Of a stretch of DNA of 64,000 nt, positions 7,522 through 15,614 are shown piece by piece. The notes under the pieces were generated by a model. That model saw only the letters and a list, made by a program, of their open reading frames with translations, had not been told where the DNA came from and ran no database searches. Within the stretch, counting starts at the first letter, position 1. Each line of letters starts with the position of its first letter. The stretch is from Palsa-504 sp963835775. Its GTDB lineage: Bacteria; Actinomycetota; Actinomycetes; Streptosporangiales; Streptosporangiaceae. The stretch covers positions 62,001 to 126,000 of the forward strand of contig CAWIHB010000011.1 of assembly GCA_963835775.1 (NCBI GenBank). The letters are read 5' to 3'. The position numbers and the translations under genes were made by a program.

Positions 7522-8127
7522 TTACAAGAAGTGACAGCTTCGGGGGTGAGCCGCTCGCCCATGGCCGGAAAGCTGAAATTGCCTGTAGTTCTGGGCGAGC
7601 CAGATGTCGTAGGCCGCCTCGGCGTCGGTGCCGCGGCCGCACCCACGAGCGGAACAAGCCTCCTGAGCCTCCAGGGCTTCGCGTGTTCTCCCGGGCCTTC
7701 TGTTCCCTCGGTTCCCTCTGTTTCCTGTGAGCAGCCACGGTGAGTCCGCAGCGCAAGCGGCGATCGAGTCGTATGGCACGTCGGCCGGTCCATGAAACCA
7801 CCGCCGATCAGGCTGATCCGATCTGGGTCGATGTTGGCAGCCGCCGCATGTTCGTCGTCGGCTGGACACCGGGCGGGGCTCCGTATGGCCGTGTTCGAGG
7901 ACGAGATGGACCCACCCAACCACCAGCGGCCGCCGGGCCCTGCGGACGCCCAGGGCAGGTCCGTAACTCAGCCATGCCGAAGGCCGCTCGCAAGCCAGCT
8001 TCGACGCGGCGCATACCCGGCACCGTGATTGCGCCGGCATCCCCCCGCACCTCATCGTCGTAGATCGTCTCGATATCGTCGCAGGAGACCCAGCCGGTCA
8101 TTACTTCATCCGGCCCCAGCTGCACCA
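7522..8127 (-). pseudogene. degenerate coding sequence, uncertain origin
   Basis: On the minus strand several short stretches look like former protein but lie in three different frames: MTGWVSCDDIETIYDDEVRG and VEAGLRAAFGMAEL (about 7975-8105), NIDPDRISLIGGG (about 7793-7831; NxDPDRISF-like strings occur near the end of IS4-type transposases), and DAEAAYDIWLAQNYRQF (about 7572-7622). No single frame connects them. I infer a decayed gene or two, possibly including a transposase end. This is weak evidence. Confidence 0.25.
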
Positions 8128-8177
8128 TCGCAGGGCGCTCAGCCTTTGGCGGAGTGTGCATTCTACGCTGCACAGCT

Positions 8178-8396
8178 ATTGAGCGCAGCCATGCACCAGG
8201 CCAGGAAGCCGCCAAGACCCGCCTGGCCGTGATCGTCAGCAACGACGCTGCCAACGGCACCGCGACCCGTCTGGGCCGCGGAGTCGTCACGGTGGTGCCT
8301 GTTACCTCAAGTACCGAGCGGATCTACCCGTTCCAGGTCCTGCTGCCGGCCCACCTCACCGGCCTGTCACACGACTCTAGGCGACGTGCTCACTGA
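8178..8396 (+). pseudogene. MazF/PemK-family toxin remnant
   Basis: The frame reads EAAKTRLAVIVSND, then ATRLGRGVVTVVPVTS, then RIYPFQVLLPAHLTGLSHDS, which is the middle of an actinobacterial MazF endoribonuclease. The N-terminal strand with the first catalytic Arg region is gone (no start codon in a sensible place), and after HDS the frame turns into RRRAH and a stop where SKAQAEQVRSV is usual, so about 25 C-terminal residues are missing. No MazE gene is left. It lies directly upstream of an intact YefM/YoeB module. Confidence 0.7.
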
Positions 8397-8417
8397 CACG
8401 GAGACGCTCCTCAAGTG

Positions 8418-8433
8418 GTACAATATCTAGTAC
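8418..8433. promoter_or_regulatory. candidate operator/-10 of yefM-yoeB
   Basis: GTAC-AATATCTA-GTAC is an interrupted palindrome 13 bases before the antitoxin ATG, and it contains TACAAT (8419-8424), a good -10 hexamer. YefM/YoeB operators are palindromes containing TGTACA-like cores and overlap the promoter, so this is a plausible autoregulatory site. Confidence 0.4.
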
Positions 8434-8446
8434 TGCTTATCGAGGG

Positions 8447-8725
8447 ATGGTTATCGTGTCGATCACCGCGAGCGAGGCGCGCAAGGGACTCTTCCCGCTG
8501 ATCAAGAAAGTCAATGAGGACCACGACGCTATTGAGATCGTCTCCAAGCACGGTAACGCCGTCCTGGTTTCCGCCGAGGACTACGCTGCTCTGCGCGAAG
8601 GTGCTTACCTGCTGCGCTCGCCGGCCAACGCCCGCCGCCTGCTCAAGGCCTACGAGAACGCCCTGAATGGCACCCACGTGGCCGAGCACGACCTAGCCGA
8701 TCCCGGCGAGGCGGACGCCCGGTAG
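8447..8725 (+). CDS. yefM: Phd/YefM-family antitoxin
   Basis: A 92-residue antitoxin (89 if the GTG at 8456 is used, which gives the usual SITASEARKGLFPLIKKVNEDH beginning). The N-terminal Phd/YefM DNA-binding domain includes IEIVSKHGNAVLVSAEDYAALRE; the C-terminal half (YLLRSPANARRLLKAYENAL) is the toxin-binding part. Five bases separate its stop from the yoeB GTG. It should neutralise YoeB and repress the operon jointly with it. Confidence 0.92.
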   Translation: MVIVSITASEARKGLFPLIKKVNEDHDAIEIVSKHGNAVLVSAEDYAALREGAYLLRSPANARRLLKAYENALNGTHVAEHDLADPGEADAR

Positions 8726-8730
8726 CGGCC

Positions 8731-8985
8731 GTGAAGCTGGTATTCGAAGACCAGGGTTGGGAGGACTACACCTCCTGGCTCAAGACCGACCGCAAGATGC
8801 TCGCCCGCATCAACAAGCTCATCGAAGACGTCCGGCGGGATCCCTTCACCGGCATCGGCAAGCCCGAGCTGCTCAAATACCATCTGCCTGGAGCATGGTC
8901 GCGGCGGATCGACGACGAGCATCGCCTCGTCTACCTCGTCACGGAAGCAGAGATCATCATCCTCGCGGCGCGCTACCACTACTGA
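8731..8985 (+). CDS. yoeB: YoeB/Txe-family toxin
   Basis: An 84-residue RelE-superfamily mRNA interferase. The family marks are intact: start LVFEDQGWEDYTSWLKTDRK, middle GIGKPELLKYHLPGAWSRRI with the catalytic Glu, then the DDEHRLVYLV strand and a terminal ARYHY containing the C-terminal His/Tyr pair needed for cleavage. YoeB cuts mRNA at the ribosomal A-site. GTG start at 8731. Intact module; it closes the accessory island. Confidence 0.93.
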   Translation: MKLVFEDQGWEDYTSWLKTDRKMLARINKLIEDVRRDPFTGIGKPELLKYHLPGAWSRRIDDEHRLVYLVTEAEIIILAARYHY

Positions 8986-9006
8986 CGGCGCTGCCGGACT
9001 GGGGCG

Positions 9007-10227
9007 TCAGCCCCCGGGGCCGGGCGAGGGGGCCCAGACGCGGCGCATGGCCTCGGGCAGACCCCACCAGCCCAGCGGGGTCAGGCAGTCCTCATCGTCG
9101 ATCGCGCCCAGGACCTGCCACAGCGTGGTCACCGGCAGGAACAGGCTCTCCATACCCAGCTCGTCGAACTCGCTGTCGTCGTCGAACTCGCCGAAGTCGT
9201 AGACCTCGCCGTCCGCCTCCGCCAGGTCCTCGTCGTCATCCGGATCGTAGTCGCGCACGTAGCCGGCCAGGTCGGCGGCCGAGGCGGACGTGCCGGGCCC
9301 GCCGGTGGCCAGCGCGGTGATCACCGCCAGCCAGTCGAAGTGGTCGATGGCGCAGATGGCGGCCACCGTGCTGTCGGGGTCGCTCAGCATGTCGGGGTCG
9401 CTCAGCATGTCGGGGTCGGCCGCCGCCTGCCGGGTCGGCCAGTCATCCGAGCCGACGGGCGAGGCCACGCCCGCGGCCAGCCGCAGCCACAGCTCGGCGT
9501 CGTCGGCCGGCAGGTCGCGGGCCCGCATGCCGCCGCATTCGATCAGCAGCTCACCGGGCCAGCCGGGCTTGCCGATCGCCGCGCGCAGCCGGGCACTGGC
9601 TCGGCGCAGGTCCTCGGCCGGCAGCGGGCGCTCGCCGACCTGCTCCAGCAGGGCCTGGACCATGGCCAGCGCCTCGGCGTCGGCGGCGTCCCATTCGGCG
9701 GTGAACTCCTCGTCCTTCTCATCAAGCAGCGCGTCCATCGGGACCCGGCCGTCGGGCAGCTCCGAGGTCATCCACCTCTCCTGCACGGCGATGTAGGCCT
9801 GGCACGCGGCCGGGTCGGCCACGGCCAGCAGGTCGGGGTCGATCTCGCCCGCGGCCAGCCGCTCCTCCAGGTGGCTGACCAGCCGGGTGTGCATCTCGGC
9901 GGCCAGCTGGCTGCGCTCGGACTGGTCGTCCCAGACGTGCAGGCCGATGATCCCGTTCGGCTCGGTCCCGGTGGCTTCCAGCCAGGTCCTGACGTCCCCG
10001 ACCGTGGCGGTGCCGTCCTCGATCTTGTGCAGCACGGCCTCCGCCGAGGACCAGAACACCGCGGACAGCGGGTTGCCCGCCGCCAGCATGCCCCGCCGCA
10101 GCCCCGGCAGTGAGGCGAGGGCGTCGTCGGCCGGCACGGTGAGCAGCGTCAGCGCGACATCGCGCCTGGTCAGGTCGCTGGGCGGCCGGGCGGCTAGTTC
10201 GGCCACCCGATCGGCGTCAAGGTTCAC
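9007..10227 (-). CDS. hypothetical protein, acidic, 406 aa
   Basis: Soluble acidic protein, mostly helical, with no recognised domain. It begins MNLDADRVAELAARPPSDLTRRDV and has an Asp/Glu-rich segment near residues 325-365 (DYDPDDDEDLAEADGEVYDFGEFDDDSEF). A short duplication (PDMLSDPDMLSDPD) near residue 285 matches an 18-bp tandem repeat. There is no signal peptide or membrane segment. It lies 31 bp downstream of serS on the same strand, so it may be co-transcribed. Function unknown. Confidence 0.7.
   Translation of the reverse strand: MNLDADRVAELAARPPSDLTRRDVALTLLTVPADDALASLPGLRRGMLAAGNPLSAVFWSSAEAVLHKIEDGTATVGDVRTWLEATGTEPNGIIGLHVWDDQSERSQLAAEMHTRLVSHLEERLAAGEIDPDLLAVADPAACQAYIAVQERWMTSELPDGRVPMDALLDEKDEEFTAEWDAADAEALAMVQALLEQVGERPLPAEDLRRASARLRAAIGKPGWPGELLIECGGMRARDLPADDAELWLRLAAGVASPVGSDDWPTRQAAADPDMLSDPDMLSDPDSTVAAICAIDHFDWLAVITALATGGPGTSASAADLAGYVRDYDPDDDEDLAEADGEVYDFGEFDDDSEFDELGMESLFLPVTTLWQVLGAIDDEDCLTPLGWWGLPEAMRRVWAPSPGPGG
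9373..9418. repeat. 18-bp tandem repeat, 2.5 copies
   Basis: GTCGGGGTCGCTCAGCAT is repeated twice and followed by ten more bases of a third copy, inside the coding sequence of the acidic hypothetical protein. It keeps the frame (six residues per unit). Confidence 0.8.
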
Positions 10228-10258
10228 GCCTCGCAGCGTACGCCAGTTGGCGCCGGTT

Positions 10259-11521
10259 TCAGAGGAGTTCCCGGCCGCCGAGATAGGGCTGCAGCACGGC
10301 CGGCACCTTCACCTGCGCCTGGTCAGTCTGGAGGTTCTCCACCAGTGCGGCCAGGATCCGCGGCGTGGCGACGGCGGTGTTGTTCAGCGTGAAGGCGAAC
10401 CGCACCGTGCCGTCGGTGTCCCGGTACCGCACGTTGGCCCGGCGGGCCTGCCAGTCGTGCAGGGACGAGCAGCTGTGCGTCTCGCGGTAGGCGTTCAGGG
10501 ACGGCATCCAGGTGTTGATGTCATTCATCCGGTACTTGCCCGCGCCCATGTCGCCGGTGGCGCACTCGACCACCTGGTAGGCCAGGCCCAGGCCGTGCAG
10601 CAGCTGCTCGGCCGTGCCTAGCAGCTCGGCGTGCCAGCGGTCGGACTCGGCGTCGTCGGCGGCGCAGATGACGAACTGCTCGACCTTCTCGAACTGGTGC
10701 ACCCGCAGCAGCCCGCGCACGTCGCGGCCGGCGCTGCCCGCCTCCCGCCGGAAGCAGGGCGAGATGCCGGCGTACCGGATCGGCAGCTGCTTGTGATCCA
10801 GGATCTCCTCGCTGTGGAAGCCGACCAGCGCGACCTCCGCCGTGCCCGCCAGGTACAGGTCGTCGGCCGGGATGGCGTAGGTCTCCTCCCGGTGCGCGGG
10901 GAACTGACCGGTGCCGATCAGCGCCTGCTCGCGGACCAGCGACGGCACGCTGACCAGCGTGAAGTCCCTGGCTCGCAGCAGATCCAGGGCATAGGAGTGG
11001 ACCGCGCGCTCCAGCAGCACCGCGTCCGCGGTGAGCGCGTAGGCGCGTTCCCCGGCCACCTTGCGGGCCCGGGTGAAGTCGGCCCAGCCGCGCTTTTCCA
11101 TCAGCTCGACGTGATCGAGCGGCTGGAAGGCGAACTCGGGCGGGGTGCCGACGGTCCTGATGACCACGTTGGCCGAGTCGTCGGTCCCGACCGGCGCGCC
11201 CTCCCACGGGATGGTGGGGGTCAGCAGCATCAGGCCGTTCAGCGTCTCGTTGGTCTCGGCCAGCTGCTCGCGCAGCGACCTGAGCTGGAGATCGAGCTTC
11301 TCGGCCTCGAGCTTCAGCTCGGCCCGGCGGGCCTCGTCGGCCCGGGCGTACTCCTTGGACGAGCTCTTCCTCAGCGCCTGGGCCTGGTCCAGCTCGGTCT
11401 GCAGCCTGCGGCTCTCCCGGTCCAGGTCGAGCAGCTCGTCCACGTCCAGGGCGATGCCCTTGACCCGGACGGCCGCCTTGACCTCGTCCGGGTGCTCCCT
11501 GATGAATCGCTTGTCCAGCAT
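10259..11521 (-). CDS. serS: serine--tRNA ligase
   Basis: Class II aminoacyl-tRNA synthetase charging tRNA-Ser; 420 residues, normal length. The N-terminal tRNA-binding coiled coil spans about residues 25-105 (LDRESRRLQTELDQAQALRK). Motif 2 is SPCFRREAGSAGRDVRGLLR with the ATP-binding Arg; the TGQFPAHREETYAI serine-pocket loop and VHQFEKVEQF follow. Motif 3 reads TLNNTAVATPRILAALVEN; this NNTAxATPR form differs from the NGSGLAVGR form of many bacterial enzymes and resembles what I recall of Thermus-type SerRS. It is divergently arranged from the 11671 gene. A single complete copy is seen. Confidence 0.95.
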   Translation of the reverse strand: MLDKRFIREHPDEVKAAVRVKGIALDVDELLDLDRESRRLQTELDQAQALRKSSSKEYARADEARRAELKLEAEKLDLQLRSLREQLAETNETLNGLMLLTPTIPWEGAPVGTDDSANVVIRTVGTPPEFAFQPLDHVELMEKRGWADFTRARKVAGERAYALTADAVLLERAVHSYALDLLRARDFTLVSVPSLVREQALIGTGQFPAHREETYAIPADDLYLAGTAEVALVGFHSEEILDHKQLPIRYAGISPCFRREAGSAGRDVRGLLRVHQFEKVEQFVICAADDAESDRWHAELLGTAEQLLHGLGLAYQVVECATGDMGAGKYRMNDINTWMPSLNAYRETHSCSSLHDWQARRANVRYRDTDGTVRFAFTLNNTAVATPRILAALVENLQTDQAQVKVPAVLQPYLGGRELL

Positions 11522-11670
11522 GGGTACGCGTCAGTCCTCGTTCGGATTGGAATATCGTGCCTGCCCCGCAACGAAACGCTACCAGCACGCTCCGCTGCCG
11601 CGCCGCCGGATAATCCCTGGCGCAGGCCGCGTACCGTGGGGGATGTCACCAGGGGAAAGGCACGGGGCGG

Positions 11671-12129
11671 ATGCTGCTGACCAACCATGTCCTGTCCGGG
11701 GCGGTGGTCGGCGCGCTGGCCCGCCGCCCGGGTCCGGCCTTCGCGGCCGGCGTCGCCTCGCACTTCGTCCTCGACGCCATCCCGCACTGGGGCGAGTGGG
11801 GCAGCAGGCGCCGGTTCCTCCGCGTGGCCGTGCCTGACGGGCTGACCAGCCTGGCCGTCATGGGGGTGCTGACCGCGGCCGCGCCCGGCGACCGGCGGCT
11901 GGCCGTACTGGCCGGCATGGCCGGGGCGGCGCTGCCTGATGCCGACAAGCCGACCAGGCTGTGGTTCGGCTGGTCGCCCTGGCCGCGGGCCGTGGACCGG
12001 TTCCACAGCGGCATCCAGCGGGAGTCGCGACGCCGGGCCTACGTGGAAGTGCTCGCCGGGAGCGTGCTCGCCTCCGCGGCCCTGATCGCCATCCGCCGCC
12101 GGCGCGGGGCTCAGCGGCCCAGCGGGTAG
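11671..12129 (+). CDS. membrane-associated metal-dependent hydrolase-like protein
   Basis: A 152-residue protein with three or four hydrophobic stretches and a pattern typical of the YdjM/DUF457 membrane hydrolase group: NHVLSGAVVGALA near the start, SHFVLDAIPHWGEWG near residue 30, and AALPDADK near residue 90. The conserved His/Asp residues suggest metal binding, but the substrate is unknown. A strong ribosome-binding site (AGGGGAAAGG) precedes the ATG. The 3' end overlaps the convergent TetR gene by 19 bp. Confidence 0.6.
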   Translation: MLLTNHVLSGAVVGALARRPGPAFAAGVASHFVLDAIPHWGEWGSRRRFLRVAVPDGLTSLAVMGVLTAAAPGDRRLAVLAGMAGAALPDADKPTRLWFGWSPWPRAVDRFHSGIQRESRRRAYVEVLAGSVLASAALIAIRRRRGAQRPSG

Positions 12130-12890
12130 CGCAGCCCGACCAGCGTGGCCAGCTCGCCCAGGGTGAGCTCGAACATCGGCGCCGCGTCCTCCAGCGCGAA
12201 CCTCATGTGGCCGAACACCTCCATGGCCACCCCGCCGTACAGCACGGTCCAGCAGCGCAGGAAGATCAGCACCGCGCCGACCGGGATGTCGGTGCCCAGC
12301 GCGGCGCGGTAGCGGTCGAGCTGCTCCCGCAGGCCCGGGTCGATGTCCCCGGGCTGGGGCACCGGGAACGGCGCCTTCGTCCACAGCTCGAGGAACAGCG
12401 CGAAGAAGGTGCCCGCGAAGGCCAGCGCGCACTCGTCGGCCACGTCGTAGCGGCCGTCGTCCAGGCCGGGCAGCGGCACCCCGAACAGCAGGCCGAACTC
12501 CGCCGCGTGATTCAGCGCCCAGCGCCGGAACTCTTGGCAGGCGGCGACCATCTTGACGGTGAGCTTCACCGTCACGTCCGGTGGGCCCGGGGGCACCGCC
12601 GCGGAGTCGATGGCCTGCTGGATGTCGGTACCCAGCTCGGTGAAGATGCTGGCGCAGACGTACCGCAGCAGCTCCTCGTGGCTGTCGAAGTACCGGTACA
12701 GGCCGGGAGCGGTCATGCCCATCTCGCGCGCGATGGCCCGCAGCGACATCGCGTCCGGGCCGCTGGCCACCAGCAGCCGCCGCGCGGTCTGGATGATCTC
12801 CTCGGTGGTCGCCGCGCGCAGCCGGTCCCGCCGGGACACCGGCGGATCCCCGCCCGGCGCGGTACCTGTGACGTCGACGGCCTGGGTCAA
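12111..12890 (-). CDS. TetR-family regulator with WHG-type C-terminal domain
   Basis: A 259-residue repressor. The DNA-binding domain is at about residues 25-72 (TTEEIIQTARRLLVASG, SLRAIAREMGMTAPGLYRYFDSHEELL). The ligand domain carries FRRWALNHAAEFGLLFGVP, typical of the TetR_C_33/WHG group common in actinobacteria. It is divergent from the MMPL gene (160 bp between starts), so it probably represses both itself and the transporter in response to a lipophilic compound. The inducer is unknown. Confidence 0.9.
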   Translation of the reverse strand: MTQAVDVTGTAPGGDPPVSRRDRLRAATTEEIIQTARRLLVASGPDAMSLRAIAREMGMTAPGLYRYFDSHEELLRYVCASIFTELGTDIQQAIDSAAVPPGPPDVTVKLTVKMVAACQEFRRWALNHAAEFGLLFGVPLPGLDDGRYDVADECALAFAGTFFALFLELWTKAPFPVPQPGDIDPGLREQLDRYRAALGTDIPVGAVLIFLRCWTVLYGGVAMEVFGHMRFALEDAAPMFELTLGELATLVGLRYPLGR

Positions 12891-12934
12891 AGCTGCCTCC
12901 TTGATCCGATGCTAGCCCGCCTGCCAAGCAGCGC

Positions 12935-13044
12935 TTGACAACTGTGAACGCTGTATGCGAAGTTAGCAACGTAATCAGTTTACACCATTTACTTGAGTGA
13001 TCAACAGAAGCGAAACACCCAGCAGAATTACTCAGCACGGGAGG
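12935..13044 (+). promoter_or_regulatory. promoter region of the MMPL gene
   Basis: The divergent TetR-MMPL spacer is relatively AT-rich. A TTGACA at 12935-12940 is a candidate -35 box, but no good -10 stands at the correct spacing. GGGAGG at 13039-13044 is a strong ribosome-binding site and fixes the MMPL start at ATG 13050, rather than at a TTG further upstream. No clear TetR operator palindrome was found. Confidence 0.4.
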
Positions 13045-13049
13045 CAGAC

Positions 13050-14852
13050 ATGTTCGAGGCATGGGGGCATGCCTTGTTCCGCAGGCGGCGGCTGACGCTG
13101 GCCGTCACGCTCCTGTTCGTGGCCTTCGCCGCGGTCTGGGGGACCGGGGTGTTCGGCCAGCTGTCGTCGGGTGACAACTTCACCCCGCCGTCCAGCCCGA
13201 GCCAGCAGGAGGCCAACCGGGCCGACCAGGTGTTCGGCCGCAACGACGCCGACGTCGTGGTGCTGTACCGCAGCGCCACCATGACCGTGACCGACCCGGC
13301 CTACCGGCAGGCCGTCACGGCCGCGCTGGCCGGCCTGCCGCACGCCGACGTGGCCCGGGTCACCACCTACTGGTCCACCGGATCGCCCACCCTGGTCAGC
13401 ACGGACAAGCACTCCACCTACGCGGTGCTGCAGCTCACCGGGGCCGACGACGCGGCCAGGCACACCACCTACAACGCGATCAAGGCCGAGCTGACCTCAC
13501 CCGGCGACGGCATCAGCGCTCAGGTGGGCGGCAACGTGCCGCTCGAGGTCGCGATCAACAACGAGGTCAGCGCCGACATCGCCAAAGCCGAGGGCTTCTC
13601 CATGCCGGTCCTGCTCATCCTGCTGCTGATCATCTTCGGCAGCCTGGCCGCGGCCAGCCTCCCGCTGGCGATCGGCGGCGTGGGCATCCTCGGCTCGTTC
13701 ACCGTGCTGCGGCTGCTCACCATGGGCACCACGGTGTCCATCTACTCGGTCAACATCACCACCATCCTCGGCCTGGGCCTGGGCATCGACTACGGGCTGT
13801 TCATGGTGACCAGGTTCCGTGAGGAACTGGACCGCCAGCCCACCGTCGAACAGGCCGTGGCCCGCACCGTGGCCACCGCGGGCCGGACCGTGGCCGTGTC
13901 CGGGGTCACCGTCGCGGTCGCGCTGACCAGCCTGATGCTGTTCCCCGAGGACTTCCTGCGCTCGATGGGCTACGGCGGGGTGGCCACGGTGGCGGTGGAC
14001 GTGGTGGCCGCGCTCACCGTCATGCCCGCGCTGCTGGCCGTCCTGGGCCACCGGGTCAACGCACTGAGGATCCGCCGCTCGGTCCGGCGGCCGGTCATGG
14101 ATGAGGCGAACGGAGCGTGGTACCGGCTGGCCCATTCGGTGATGCGCAGGCCGCTGGTGTACGTCACGGTGATCACCATCGCGCTGCTGGCCCTGGGCGC
14201 CCCGTTCCTGCGCATCTCCTGGGGCGGCACAGACGCCAGGACGCTGCCCGCCGCCTCCACCATCAGGCAGGTGTCGGACACGCTGGACAGCCAGTTCCCG
14301 GTCAACTCCACCGCCCCGATCGAGGCCCTGCTCACCGGGCCCGCAGCCACCAGCCCGGCCCAGCTCGGTGCCTACACCCAGTGGGGGCACCTGTCCCGGC
14401 TGCTGCAGTTCACCTCGACCGGCTCTATCGACCCGACCATGCCGATCCTGATGCTGGCCATCATCTTCGGCCTGTCCATGGACTACGAGGTGTTCCTGCT
14501 GTCCCGGATCCGTGAGCGGTACGACCAGACCGGCGATAACACCGCGGCGGTCGCGGCCGGGCTGCAGCGCACCGGCGGCGTGATCACCAGCCTGGCCCTG
14601 CTGCTGATCATCGTGGTCGGCGCGTTCTCCGCCTCCGGCATCACGTTCATCAAGCTGATGGGCGTGGGCATGATCGTCGCGCTGCTGGTCGACGCGTCGG
14701 TGGTCCGGGTCCTGCTGGTGCCGGCCACCATGCGGCTGCTCGGCCGGGCCAACTGGTGGGCGCCGCGCCCGCTGCGCGGCCTGTACGCCAGGTACGGGAT
14801 CAAGGAGGACGGCCAGGCGCCGGTGCCGGTGCCAGCTGCGGCCGAGGGCTGA
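13050..14852 (+). CDS. MMPL-family transporter with internal deletion
   Basis: RND/MMPL lipid or drug exporter, 600 residues from ATG 13050; relatives are about 700-750. The first half is complete: TM1 near residue 15, the periplasmic domain, then five TMs with the GLGLGIDYGLFMVTRFREEL signature. In the second half the periplasmic domain breaks off at LGAYTQ and the next residues are WGHLSRLLQFTSTGSIDPTMP, which normally follow TM7-TM8. About 100-130 residues, including the end of the second periplasmic domain and two TMs, are missing in frame near 14380. FGLSMDYEVFLLSRIRE and the last TMs are present. Probably inactive or altered in topology. Confidence 0.85.
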   Translation: MFEAWGHALFRRRRLTLAVTLLFVAFAAVWGTGVFGQLSSGDNFTPPSSPSQQEANRADQVFGRNDADVVVLYRSATMTVTDPAYRQAVTAALAGLPHADVARVTTYWSTGSPTLVSTDKHSTYAVLQLTGADDAARHTTYNAIKAELTSPGDGISAQVGGNVPLEVAINNEVSADIAKAEGFSMPVLLILLLIIFGSLAAASLPLAIGGVGILGSFTVLRLLTMGTTVSIYSVNITTILGLGLGIDYGLFMVTRFREELDRQPTVEQAVARTVATAGRTVAVSGVTVAVALTSLMLFPEDFLRSMGYGGVATVAVDVVAALTVMPALLAVLGHRVNALRIRRSVRRPVMDEANGAWYRLAHSVMRRPLVYVTVITIALLALGAPFLRISWGGTDARTLPAASTIRQVSDTLDSQFPVNSTAPIEALLTGPAATSPAQLGAYTQWGHLSRLLQFTSTGSIDPTMPILMLAIIFGLSMDYEVFLLSRIRERYDQTGDNTAAVAAGLQRTGGVITSLALLLIIVVGAFSASGITFIKLMGVGMIVALLVDASVVRVLLVPATMRLLGRANWWAPRPLRGLYARYGIKEDGQAPVPVPAAAEG

Positions 14853-14904
14853 CCGGGTACAGTAGCCGGGCGGCCGGTGGCCGCCTGGCTACGAGGAGAC
14901 CGTC

Positions 14905-15240
14905 ATGAACCAGCCCGTCGCGGTTCCCGAGGTGATGTCGGCGGAGCTGCCAGCCGGGGTGTACCTGCTGGACGTGCGCGAAGACGACGAGTGGACCGCG
15001 GGCCACGCCCCCGACGCGGTGCACGTGCGGCTGGGCGAGCTCGGCGCCCGCGCCGCCGAGCTGCCGCGGGACCGCGAGGTCTACGTGATCTGCCGCAGCG
15101 GCACCCGGTCGGCCTACGCGGCCCAGGCGCTGGCCGGGGCCGGGCTGACCACCGTCAACGTGGCCGACGGCATGACCGGCTGGGCCGTGTCGGGCCGCCC
15201 GATGATCAGCGAGGACGGCAGCGAGCCGCACGTGGCCTAG
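14905..15240 (+). CDS. rhodanese-like domain protein
   Basis: A single-domain rhodanese of 111 residues. YLLDVREDDEWTAGHAPDAVHV is the CH2A region, and the active-site loop CRSGTRSAYAA has Cys near residue 63 with the six-residue loop of sulfurtransferases. It would transfer sulfane sulfur to thiophilic acceptors or act as a carrier. It starts at ATG 14905 after GAGGAGACC and ends 6 bp before folB, so the two are likely co-transcribed. Confidence 0.9.
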   Translation: MNQPVAVPEVMSAELPAGVYLLDVREDDEWTAGHAPDAVHVRLGELGARAAELPRDREVYVICRSGTRSAYAAQALAGAGLTTVNVADGMTGWAVSGRPMISEDGSEPHVA

Positions 15241-15246
15241 CCCGCC

Positions 15247-15600
15247 GTGGACCTCGTCTCGATCAGGGACCTGACCGTCCCCGCCGTCATCGGCGTGCAC
15301 GACTGGGAACGCGAGATCAGCCAGACCCTGGTGGTCAGCGTGGACCTGGCCGCCGGCGTGCGGCAGGCCGCCGCCACCGACGACCTGGCCGACGCCCTGG
15401 ACTATTCCGCGGTGGCGCAGACCATCGCCTCGGTGCTGCAGGCCGGCCGGTTCCGGCTCATCGAGACCGCGGCCGAGCGGGTGGCCGAGCGGCTGCTGGC
15501 CGACCACCAGGTGCCCTGGCTCCGCCTGGAGCTGCGCAAGCCCATCGCCGTCGGCGGCTACACCGCCGCCGTCACCATCGAGCGCGGCACCCGGCCGTAG
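15247..15600 (+). CDS. folB: dihydroneopterin aldolase
   Basis: FolB converts 7,8-dihydroneopterin to 6-hydroxymethyl-dihydropterin and glycolaldehyde in folate synthesis. It has 117 residues, the usual length. The family residues are seen: GVHDWEREISQTLVV (conserved Glu near residue 21), ALDYSAVAQTIASVL, LIETAAERVAERLL, and the C-terminal LRKPIAVGGYTAAVTIER with catalytic Lys. GTG start at 15247, 6 bp after the rhodanese stop. folP/folK are not nearby; folB is detached from the usual fol cluster here. Confidence 0.9.
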   Translation: MDLVSIRDLTVPAVIGVHDWEREISQTLVVSVDLAAGVRQAAATDDLADALDYSAVAQTIASVLQAGRFRLIETAAERVAERLLADHQVPWLRLELRKPIAVGGYTAAVTIERGTRP

Positions 15601-15614
15601 CGCCCGGCGCGAGG

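Noticed and set aside
1..9000. An intact conjugative element
   Set aside because: Only a Spd-like operon is seen; no integrase, excisionase, replication initiator, FtsK/TraB or tRNA attachment site is present in the window.
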